Assembly: GCF_030499515.1 (NCBI RefSeq)
Contig: NZ_JASTWJ010000001.1
Location: 5,250,001 to 5,314,000, forward strand
Source: Streptomyces sp. DT2A-34
GTDB taxonomy: Bacteria; Actinomycetota; Actinomycetes; Streptomycetales; Streptomycetaceae
Direction: 5' to 3'
DNA: 64,000 nt
Made by a program: the position numbers and the translations under genes. A model generated the notes under the pieces. It saw nothing but the letters and a program-made list of their open reading frames with translations. It ran no database searches and was not told the DNA's origin. Positions 44,388 to 52,025 of the stretch are shown piece by piece (position 1 is the first letter of the stretch; each line of letters begins with the position of its first letter).

Positions 44388-44462
44388 CGGTCCTGACGGG
44401 ATTTGAACCCGCGGCCTCCACCTTGACAGGGTGGCGAGCACTCCAAACTGCTCCACAGGACC
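44388..44462 (-). tRNA. tRNA-Asp(GTC), copy 1
   Basis: Minus strand GGTCCTG pairs with CAGGACC; anticodon loop CTGTCAA; GGTTCAAAT T-loop; discriminator G; CCA not encoded. Confidence 0.95.
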
Positions 44463-44556
44463 AGGTCTCGCTGCGCTATTCGTGCGTTGCGCTGCGAGAA
44501 GAGACTCTACAGGAGGGCGAGCCTCCTGGTCGAACTCACCCAACGTGCACGCCCTG

Positions 44557-47500
44557 TTACGGCGCCAGCGCGTCGATCGTCTTCACGATCCGCTTGTCGG
44601 AGATCGGATACGCCGTACCGAGCGCGTGGGCGAAATAGCTGACGCGGAGTTCCTCCAGCATCCAGCGGACGTCCAGCACCTGCTGCGGGACCGGGCGCCC
44701 CTGCGGCATCTGCTCCAGGAGCCAGACGTACTCGTCCTGCATCTCGTGGACCTTCTCCATGCGCGTCGTGTCGCGCTGGACGTTCGTCGGCATCTGCTGC
44801 AGCCGACGGTCCACCGCGATCAGATACCGCACGAGATCCGGCATGCGCCGCAGCCCCGCCTCCGTCACGAAGCCGGGCTTCACAAGGGCGTCCAGCTGCT
44901 TACGGACGTCCGTGAGGTTTGCCAGTAGGGCAGGGCTCCGTACGGCCTTCAGACGGCGCTCAGCGGCCTGCCAGGCGGCGAGGACCTGCTGCACTTGGGC
45001 CACCGTACGGACCGTCGTGTCGACGATCTCGGCGCGCACCTTGTCGTACAGCTTGCGGTGCGACTCCTCGTCCCACGCAGGCCCCCCGAAGTCGCCGATC
45101 AGCTTGTCCGCCGCCGCCATCGCGCAGTCGTCGAAGAGGGCCTGGATCGAGCCGTGCGGGTTCGCCGACAGCGCCAGCTTCTGCGCGTTCGTCAGGCGGT
45201 CGCTCGCGAATTTCGCCGGGTTCACCGGGATGTTGCGGAGGATGAGCCGGCGCGTGCCCTTCCACATCGCCTGCTGCTGCTCCGCCTCCGTGTCGAAGAG
45301 GCGTACGGAGACCAGGTCGCCGTCGTCCACCAGCGCCGGGTACGCCTTCACCGGCTGGCCGGCGCGGCGGGTCTCGAAGACGCGGGTGAGCGAGCCGATG
45401 GACCAGTCCGTCAGGCCCTGGCGCTCCAGCGACTCGCCGCCCTCGCGGGAGGCGGTGGCCGCCGCGGCCTGTGAGAGGGCCTTGCGCGCCTTCGGCTTCA
45501 GCCGCAGCTTCAGCGCCTCCAGGTCCTTGTCCTCCGCCAGCTTGCGGCGCCGTTCGTCGATGATCCGGAAGGTGATACGGAGGTGGTCCGGGACCTTCGG
45601 CCAGTCGAAGTCGTCCGCGGTGAACGGGACCCCGACCATGCGCTTCAGTTCGCGCGCCATGGTCACCGTCAGCGGCTCCTGCAACGGCACCGCCGTGTCG
45701 AGGAACCGCTGCGCGAAGTTCGGCGCCGGCACGTAGTTGCGGCGGATCGGCTTGGGGAGCGAGCGGATCAGCTCCGTCACCAACTCCTCGCGCAGGCCCG
45801 GGATCTGCCAGTCGAAGCCCTCGTCCGTGACCTGGTTGAGGACCTGGAGCGGGATATGGACCGTCACGCCGTCCGCGTCCGCGCCCGGCTCGAACTGGTA
45901 CGTCACCCGGAACTTCAGCGCTCCCTGCCGCCAGGTGTCCGGATAGTCCGCCTTGGTGACCGCCTCGGCCGACTCCCGGATGAGCATCTCGCGCTCGAAG
46001 TCCAGGAAGTCCGGCTGCTCGTGCCGCTTGCGCTTCCACCAGGAGTCGAAGTGGGCCCCGGAGACGACGTGTTCCGGGACCTTCTCGTCGTAGAAGTCGA
46101 ACAGCGTCTCGTCGTCGACGACGATGTCCCGGCGCCGCGCCCGATGCTCCAACTCCTCGACCTCGCTGAGGAGTTTGCGGTTGTCGGCGAAGAACTTGTG
46201 GTGGGTGCGCCAGTCGCCCTCGACGAGGGCGTTGCGGATGAACAGCTCGCGGCTGACCTCGGGGTCGATACGGCCGTAGTTCACCTTGCGCTGGGCGATG
46301 ATCGGGACGCCGTACAGCGTGACCTTCTCGTACGCCATCACGGCCGCCTGGTCCTTCTCCCAGTGCGGTTCGCTGTATGTCCGCTTCAGCAGGTGCTCGG
46401 CGAGCGGCTCGATCCACTCGGGCTCGATCTTGGCGTTGACGCGGGCCCAGAGGCGGGAGGTCTCGACGAGTTCGGCGGACATCACGAAGCGCGGGGGCTT
46501 CTTGAAGAGGGCCGAGCCCGGGAAGATCGCGAACTTGGCGCTGCGGGCGCCGAGGTACTCGTTCTTCGCGCCCTCCTTCACGTCCTTCATCCCGATGTGG
46601 GAGAGGAGGCCGGCGAGGAGGGAGACGTGGACGCGGTCGGCGGGGGCGTCGTCCTCGTTGAGGTGGATGCCCATCTGCTTGGCGACCGTGCGGAGCTGCG
46701 TGTAGATGTCCTGCCACTCGCGGATGCGCAGGAAGTTCAGGTACTCCTGCTTGCACATGCGCCGGAAGGAGCTCGATCCCCGCTCCTTCTGCTGCTCGCG
46801 GATGTAGCGCCACAGGTTGAGGTACGCGAGGAAGTCGCTCGTCTCGTCCTTGAAGCGGGCGTGCTGCTGGTCGGCCTGGGTCTGCTTGTCGGCCGGGCGC
46901 TCGCGCGGATCCTGGATGGAGAGCGCGGCGGCTATGACCATGACCTCGCGGACACAGCCGTTCTTGTCGGCCTCCAGGACCATGCGGGCCAGGCGCGGGT
47001 CGACGGGGAGCTGGGCGAGCTTGCGGCCGCTGTCCGTGAGCCGCTTGCGTACGTCCTTCTGCGTCGGGTCCAGCGCGCCGAGCTCCTGCAGGAGCTGGAC
47101 GCCGTCGCGGATGTTGCGGTGGTCCGGCGGGTCGATGAACGGGAACTTCTCGATGTCGCCGAGGCCGGCCGCGGTCATCTGCAGGATGACGGAGGCGAGG
47201 TTCGTCCGCAGGATCTCCGCGTCCGTGAACTCCGGGCGGGCGAGGAAGTCGTCCTCGGAGTACAGGCGGATGCAGATGCCGTCCGACGTACGGCCGCAGC
47301 GGCCCTTGCGCTGGTTGGCGCTCGCCTGCGAGATCGGCTCGATGGGGAGCCGCTGCACCTTGGTGCGATGGCTGTACCGGCTGATCCGGGCGAAGCCGGG
47401 GTCGATCACGTACTTGATGCCCGGGACGGTGAGGGAGGTCTCGGCGACGTTGGTCGCCAGAACGATCCTGCGGCCGGTGTGGGCCTGGAAGACGCGATGC

Positions 47501-48501
47501 TGCTCCGCGTGGGAGAGGCGGGCGTAGAGGGGAAGAACCTCGGTGAACCGGTAGTTCCTCTTGACCAGCGCGTCCGCCGTGTCCCGGATCTCCCTCTCAC
47601 CCGAGAGGAAGACGAGGATGTCGCCCTTGCCCTCCCCCTGAAGCTCCTCGACCGCATCGCAGATCGCGGTGATCTGGTCGCGGTCGGAATCGTCACCGTC
47701 CTCCTCGAGGAGCGGGCGATAACGCACCTCCACCGGATACGTCCGCCCGCTGACCTCGATGATCGGGGCGTCCCCGAAGTGCCGGGAGAACCGCTCGGGA
47801 TCGATGGTGGCCGAGGTGATGACGACCTTCAGATCCGGCCGCTTCGGCAGCAGCTGCGCCAGATAGCCGAGCAGGAAGTCGATGTTGAGGGACCGCTCAT
47901 GGGCCTCGTCGATGATGATCGTGTCGTAGGCGCGCAGCTCGCGGTCGGTCTGGATCTCGGCGAGCAGGATGCCGTCGGTCATGAGCTTGATGAAGGTGGC
48001 GTCCGGGTTCACCTGGTCGGTGAAGCGGACCTTCCAGCCGACGGACTCGCCGAGCGGCGTGTCCAGCTCCTCCGCCACCCGCTCGGCGACCGTGCGGGCC
48101 GCGATACGGCGGGGCTGCGTGTGCCCGATCATGCCGCGCACGCCGCGCCCGAGTTCGAGACAGATCTTCGGGATCTGCGTGGTCTTGCCGGACCCGGTCT
48201 CACCGGCGACGATCACCACCTGGTGGTCGCGGATGGCGGCCGCGATGTCGCTCTTCTTCTGGCTGACCGGCAGCTGCTCGGGGTACGTGACGGCGGGCAC
48301 ACGGGCGCGCCGGGTGGCGATACGCTCCTCGCCCCTGGCGATCTCCGCCTCGATCTCGGCGAGCACGGCGGCGCGCGCCTCCGGCTTACGGATCTTGCGC
48401 GCACCTTCGAGCCGCCGACCCAGCCGCTGCGCTTCGCGCAGGGAGAGCTCGGTCAGGCGGGGGGCGAGGGCGCCGAGGGCGGGGGCAGGGTGCGTAGACA
48501 T
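44557..48501 (-). CDS. hrpA: ATP-dependent RNA helicase HrpA
   Basis: 1314 residues. DEAH-box helicase with Walker A VAGETGSGKTTQIPKI (about 95-110), IIIDEAHERSLN motif II, and SAT motif ITSATID. Motif VI is in NQRKGRCGRTSDG. A helicase-associated domain and OB-like fold follow, then the long HrpA-specific C-terminal part. Full length for the family. HrpA acts on mRNA and rescues collided ribosomes in E. coli; the Streptomyces protein is assumed to act similarly. Single-gene unit; position after bldC is conserved. Confidence 0.95.
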   Translation of the reverse strand: MSTHPAPALGALAPRLTELSLREAQRLGRRLEGARKIRKPEARAAVLAEIEAEIARGEERIATRRARVPAVTYPEQLPVSQKKSDIAAAIRDHQVVIVAGETGSGKTTQIPKICLELGRGVRGMIGHTQPRRIAARTVAERVAEELDTPLGESVGWKVRFTDQVNPDATFIKLMTDGILLAEIQTDRELRAYDTIIIDEAHERSLNIDFLLGYLAQLLPKRPDLKVVITSATIDPERFSRHFGDAPIIEVSGRTYPVEVRYRPLLEEDGDDSDRDQITAICDAVEELQGEGKGDILVFLSGEREIRDTADALVKRNYRFTEVLPLYARLSHAEQHRVFQAHTGRRIVLATNVAETSLTVPGIKYVIDPGFARISRYSHRTKVQRLPIEPISQASANQRKGRCGRTSDGICIRLYSEDDFLARPEFTDAEILRTNLASVILQMTAAGLGDIEKFPFIDPPDHRNIRDGVQLLQELGALDPTQKDVRKRLTDSGRKLAQLPVDPRLARMVLEADKNGCVREVMVIAAALSIQDPRERPADKQTQADQQHARFKDETSDFLAYLNLWRYIREQQKERGSSSFRRMCKQEYLNFLRIREWQDIYTQLRTVAKQMGIHLNEDDAPADRVHVSLLAGLLSHIGMKDVKEGAKNEYLGARSAKFAIFPGSALFKKPPRFVMSAELVETSRLWARVNAKIEPEWIEPLAEHLLKRTYSEPHWEKDQAAVMAYEKVTLYGVPIIAQRKVNYGRIDPEVSRELFIRNALVEGDWRTHHKFFADNRKLLSEVEELEHRARRRDIVVDDETLFDFYDEKVPEHVVSGAHFDSWWKRKRHEQPDFLDFEREMLIRESAEAVTKADYPDTWRQGALKFRVTYQFEPGADADGVTVHIPLQVLNQVTDEGFDWQIPGLREELVTELIRSLPKPIRRNYVPAPNFAQRFLDTAVPLQEPLTVTMARELKRMVGVPFTADDFDWPKVPDHLRITFRIIDERRRKLAEDKDLEALKLRLKPKARKALSQAAAATASREGGESLERQGLTDWSIGSLTRVFETRRAGQPVKAYPALVDDGDLVSVRLFDTEAEQQQAMWKGTRRLILRNIPVNPAKFASDRLTNAQKLALSANPHGSIQALFDDCAMAAADKLIGDFGGPAWDEESHRKLYDKVRAEIVDTTVRTVAQVQQVLAAWQAAERRLKAVRSPALLANLTDVRKQLDALVKPGFVTEAGLRRMPDLVRYLIAVDRRLQQMPTNVQRDTTRMEKVHEMQDEYVWLLEQMPQGRPVPQQVLDVRWMLEELRVSYFAHALGTAYPISDKRIVKTIDALAP

Positions 48502-48670
48502 ACGCGATCCAGGATCTCATCCCGGGGAAAGAGGGGCGAGCCCTTTTGGGCCCGCCTCCCCCGCGTGCGTCAGGTGGACGGGCACCCAGGTGCCGTCCTC
48601 CTTACTCCTTCCAGGCCGACGCGCCGACCTCGCGTTCCCGGAGTACGCCCTTCACGGTGATGAGCGACGA

Positions 48671-48700
48671 AAACCCCCACCGGCGACCGGTGGGGGTTTT
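48671..48700. terminator. Terminator of tRNA cluster Glu-Asp-Phe
   Basis: AAACCCCCACCGG, loop CGA, CCGGTGGGGGTTTT; near-perfect hairpin with T-run, good on either strand. Confidence 0.9.
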
Positions 48701-48709
48701 CGTACTGTG

Positions 48710-48783
48710 TGGCTGGGGCCGGGGTCGAACCGGCGACCTATCGCTTTTCAGGCGATCGCTCGTACCAACTGAGCTACCCAGCC
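48710..48783 (-). tRNA. tRNA-Phe(GAA)
   Basis: Minus strand GGCTGGG pairs with CCCAGCC; anticodon loop CTGAAAA; GGTTCGACC T-loop. Confidence 0.95.
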
Positions 48784-48806
48784 GCGAGGCCTACAAGAAG
48801 CCTCAG

Positions 48807-48881
48807 CGGTCCTGACGGGATTTGAACCCGCGGCCTCCACCTTGACAGGGTGGCGAGCACTCCAAACTGCTCCACAGGACC
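48807..48881 (-). tRNA. tRNA-Asp(GTC), copy 2
   Basis: Identical to the copy at 44388-44462 over its full length. Second in the Glu-Asp-Phe transcript. Confidence 0.95.
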
Positions 48882-48918
48882 AAGCAATGCGTACGACAGT
48901 GTCGCACACCGTACTGCG

Positions 48919-48991
48919 TGCCCCCAACGGGATTCGAACCCGTGCTACCGCCTTGAAAGGGCGGCGTCCTAGGCCGCTAGACGATGAGGGC
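48919..48991 (-). tRNA. tRNA-Glu(TTC)
   Basis: Minus strand GCCCTCA pairs with TGGGGGC (one G-T); anticodon loop CTTTCAA; first gene of the tRNA cluster. Confidence 0.95.
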
Positions 48992-49071
48992 TATCGGCCC
49001 GCCTGGGCGCTTCTCAGCGCGTCGGGGACGTGAGAAGCATATGGGATGGCGGGAGGTATCGCCAAAACGGT

Positions 49072-50646
49072 TTACGGGGTGGGGCTCGGGGACGGGGTCG
49101 GCGAGCCGGTCGGTGAGTCGGTCGCGCCCGGTTGGTTCTCCTCCACCAGGTGGCGGCGTACCTCTGCCGTCGTCAGGCCCAGGCCGCCCAGTTCGATCTC
49201 GTCCCAGGCCTGGAGACGGCGGGTGTCGCGGTCGAAGTAGAGGATCGAGGTCTGGATGGGGTCGGGGTGTTTGCCCTCGATCGCGCGCAGGCCGCTGCCC
49301 CCGGTGGAGCCTTCGACGCGCAGGCGGGTGCCGTAGGGGAGGACCTCCATCTCCTGGTGGTGGATGTGGCCGGCCAGGGCCAGGGGGACCTCGCCGTCGG
49401 TCTGGCGGGCGGCGACCGGTTCGTGGGCGATGGCGACGTCCACGGGGGTGCCGGCGGTCTCCTGGTCGCGCAGGGACGTGGCCAGGCGGGCGCCGGCCAG
49501 TTCGTTGGCCGCGTCGCCGCCGGGGACCTTTGAGCGGTCGGGGGTGAACTGGGGGTCGCCGATGCCGGCGAAGCGCAGGCCCGCGACGGTCTGGGCCTTG
49601 CCGTCGTCCAGGACGTGGACGTTCTTCAGGTTCTCCAGGTAGCGCTGGGTCACGTGGGAGTCGTGGTTGCCGCGGACCCAGACGTAGGGGGCGCCGAGGT
49701 CCTCGATGGGGTCGAGGAAGCCGTTCTCGGCGGCGGTGCCGTGGTCCATGGTGTCGCCGGAGTCGACGATCACGTTGACCTTGTACTGGTCCACGAGCGA
49801 GGCGATGATCTTCCAGCTCGCCGGGTTGAGGTGGATGTCGGACACGTGCAGGACGCGGATGGTGCTCGGGTCGGGTGCGTAGGCGGGGAGCGTGGAGGTG
49901 GCGTCGTAGAGCTTGGTCACGTTGGTGACCAGGCGGGCCAACTCCTTTTGGTAGACGTCGAATTCGGTGACGATGCTGCGCGCGTTGCCGACCAGGGAGG
50001 GCGCCGAGGAGAGCAGGCCCGAGAACTTCGGCTCCAGGACGGATTCGGGGTTCCAGGTGGCGTACGCCGTGCCGCCCGAGGCCGCCAGGAGGGTGAGGGC
50101 GAGGCCGCCGGCCGCCAGGGCGCGGCGGGGGCGGCGGTAGACCGCCAGGCCCAGGGCCGTGGCTCCGGAGACGACGGCCACGCAGCTGCGTACGGCCAGG
50201 TCGCGGGTGCCGTGGGCGACGTCCTGGGTGACCTCGTCCTGGAGGCCGGAGAGGCGTTCGGGGTGGTCGACGAGGGCCTGGGCGCGGGCGGGGTCCAGCT
50301 GGTCGACGTTGACGTCCAGGCGGACGGGGGCGATGTGGCTGTCCAGTTGGAGGGCGCCGAGCGGGGAGACGTTGATCTTCGTGCCGCCGGTGGCGGACGG
50401 GCGCAGCGTCATCGTCGTGTTCATGGGGCCGACCGGGACCCGTACGTTGCCGACGATCAGCAGGCCGAGCCAGGCGCCGAGGAGGACGACGGTGACCAGG
50501 CCGAGGGCGCGTGTCCACGGGTGGGGTTGGGAGACGAGTTCCGGGGTGGGGTGCGGGCGGCGGGTGGCGTAACGGCGGGCGAGGGCGCGTGGGGCCCTGG
50601 GGAGAGGGGCGAGAACCTTCCGGACTGCGGCGGGGACGCGGGCCAT
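49072..50646 (-). CDS. Membrane-bound metallophosphoesterase
   Basis: 524 residues, ATG 50646. One membrane helix near residue 50 and at least two more around 165-205 precede a calcineurin-like phosphoesterase domain. All metal motifs are present: HVSDIHLNP (DxH), VDSGDTMDHG (GD), VRGNHDSHV (GNHD), IAHEPVA and AGHIHHQEM (GHxH). The C-terminus is a Ser/Pro tail. The catalytic domain probably faces outside. Substrate unknown (phosphodiester or nucleotide). Confidence 0.88.
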   Translation of the reverse strand: MARVPAAVRKVLAPLPRAPRALARRYATRRPHPTPELVSQPHPWTRALGLVTVVLLGAWLGLLIVGNVRVPVGPMNTTMTLRPSATGGTKINVSPLGALQLDSHIAPVRLDVNVDQLDPARAQALVDHPERLSGLQDEVTQDVAHGTRDLAVRSCVAVVSGATALGLAVYRRPRRALAAGGLALTLLAASGGTAYATWNPESVLEPKFSGLLSSAPSLVGNARSIVTEFDVYQKELARLVTNVTKLYDATSTLPAYAPDPSTIRVLHVSDIHLNPASWKIIASLVDQYKVNVIVDSGDTMDHGTAAENGFLDPIEDLGAPYVWVRGNHDSHVTQRYLENLKNVHVLDDGKAQTVAGLRFAGIGDPQFTPDRSKVPGGDAANELAGARLATSLRDQETAGTPVDVAIAHEPVAARQTDGEVPLALAGHIHHQEMEVLPYGTRLRVEGSTGGSGLRAIEGKHPDPIQTSILYFDRDTRRLQAWDEIELGGLGLTTAEVRRHLVEENQPGATDSPTGSPTPSPSPTP

Positions 50647-50732
50647 TGGTCCCGTATGCCCAAGTGCGGGGGTGGGTATGCGGGGCCGTTGGCGGCTCCT
50701 TCACGGCTGGTTCGCGCCCGGGGTTCGTACCC

Positions 50733-50738
50733 GACAAT
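50733..50738 (+). promoter_or_regulatory. -10-like box for leaderless gene at 50745
   Basis: GACAAT, six nt before GTG 50745. Confidence 0.45.
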
Positions 50739-50744
50739 GGGCCT

Positions 50745-51095
50745 GTGCTGGAGATGACGCGCGAGGAGTTCGAGGAACTGGTCGCCGAGGCGCTGGACCG
50801 GATTCCGCCGGAGTTGACGCGGCTGATGGACAACGTCGCGGTGTTCGTCGAGGACGAACCGCCGACGGACGATCCCGAGCTGCTCGGGTTGTACGAGGGG
50901 ACTCCGCTGACCGAGCGCGGGGAGTGGTACGCCGGGGTGCTGCCGGATCGGATCACGATCTACCGGGGGCCGACGCTGCGGATGTGTGAGTCGCGGGAGG
51001 AGGTCGTCGAGGAGACCGAGGTGACGGTGGTGCACGAGATCGCGCATCACTTCGGGATCGACGACGCGCGGTTGCACGCGCTCGGGTACGGGTGA
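50745..51095 (+). CDS. Minimal zincin-type metallopeptidase
   Basis: 116 residues from GTG 50745. MTREEFEELVAEALDRIPPE opens the family; the zinc site TVVHEIAHHFGIDDARLHALG (HExxHxxGxxD) is near the C-terminus. This is the small 'possibl_zinc_metallo' / MMP-like family (DUF1025). Its divergent neighbour is the metallophosphoesterase. Substrate unknown; members are cytoplasmic. Confidence 0.88.
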   Translation: MLEMTREEFEELVAEALDRIPPELTRLMDNVAVFVEDEPPTDDPELLGLYEGTPLTERGEWYAGVLPDRITIYRGPTLRMCESREEVVEETEVTVVHEIAHHFGIDDARLHALGYG

Positions 51096-51204
51096 GCGGG
51101 GCTCCGAGGGGCCTGTGAACCTGTGAATGCGGGGCGCGTGTCCTCTTGTGGGCGGCGGGAGTTGGGCAGGTTGACTTCTTCGCCCGCCCATGGAGGTGGC
51201 TCCC

Positions 51205-51749
51205 GTGCGCCCCTTGTACGTACCTGTCCGTCTGGCTGCCACGGTGATGGCCGTCGCCGCCGCATCCGGCTGTATGAGCGTGGGTGACGACGGCGGAGGC
51301 GGGAGCGCGAAGCCGTCGCACTCCGTGGGGCAGCGTGGTGGTGAGGCGCCCGACGGGGGGTCGGCCGTGTCGGGTGGCGGCACCGGGTACGGGGCGCATG
51401 TGGACGACCGCAAGCGGGAGAAGGAGAAGCGCAAGGGGAAGCGCAAGGGCGAGAAGGGGGCGGAGGAGTCGGCGTCCGCCTCGGCGTCGCCGTCCGCGGA
51501 CGTGAGCGCTTCCGCCCCGGCGGGGGCAAGCCGCCGGCCAAGCCGGGGCAGACCGAGAAGCCGGGGCCCACCCGTACGGCGGAGCCGACGCCCACCCGGA
51601 CGCCGGATCCGGAGCCGACGCCGAGCCAGGAGCCGACGTCGGCCCTGCCGACGCCCACGGAGGCCGAGCCGTCGTCGTCGGCGCATGAGGAGACGGGGCC
51701 GCAGCTGGCCCAGCGGGAGCCGGCGCCGACTGCGGGGGCGCCCGCGTGA
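51205..51749 (+). pseudogene. Frameshifted lipoprotein gene
   Basis: GTG 51205 with GGAGGTG upstream. Signal peptide VRPLYVPVRLAATVMAVAA followed by the lipobox ASGC, so a lipoprotein. The charged and Gly/Ser-rich mature part reads normally to about 51520 (SASAPAG). The coding signal then moves to another frame near CCCCGGCGGGGGCAAG and continues with KPPAKPGQTEKPGP and PTPTRTPDPEPTPSQEPT to a TGA at 51747-51749. Total length is 545 bp, two more than a multiple of three, so one base appears lost (or two gained). Could be a sequencing error in a G-run. Confidence 0.6.
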
Positions 51750-52025
51750 CCTGGGGCCTGTCGTTTGGATCAGCTCGGCGTCGCGGGGTCGAGAGGGGTG
51801 GTGGCAAGTGACGTTGCCTACACGGGCGACGGCCAGTTTGCCTTGGGGGGCCTGGGGTGCGTATGGTGGTAGATCGTTTGATCCCATTTGCCCGGCGCCA
51901 CTGCAGAGCGCGCCGTGTGGCGCGTTCTCTCCCTTGCCGTGGCTGACCGCATTGAGGCGGTCGTATTGCGAATCACGGAGTTGACGGGCGCGTGCCGACG
52001 AGACTCCGGAAGGTTTCGCATACGC

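Noticed and set aside
43806..44446. Long minus-strand frames across the tRNA-Asp repeats
   Set aside because: Open only because of the repeated GC-rich units; peptides repeat with the DNA units and run through the tRNA.
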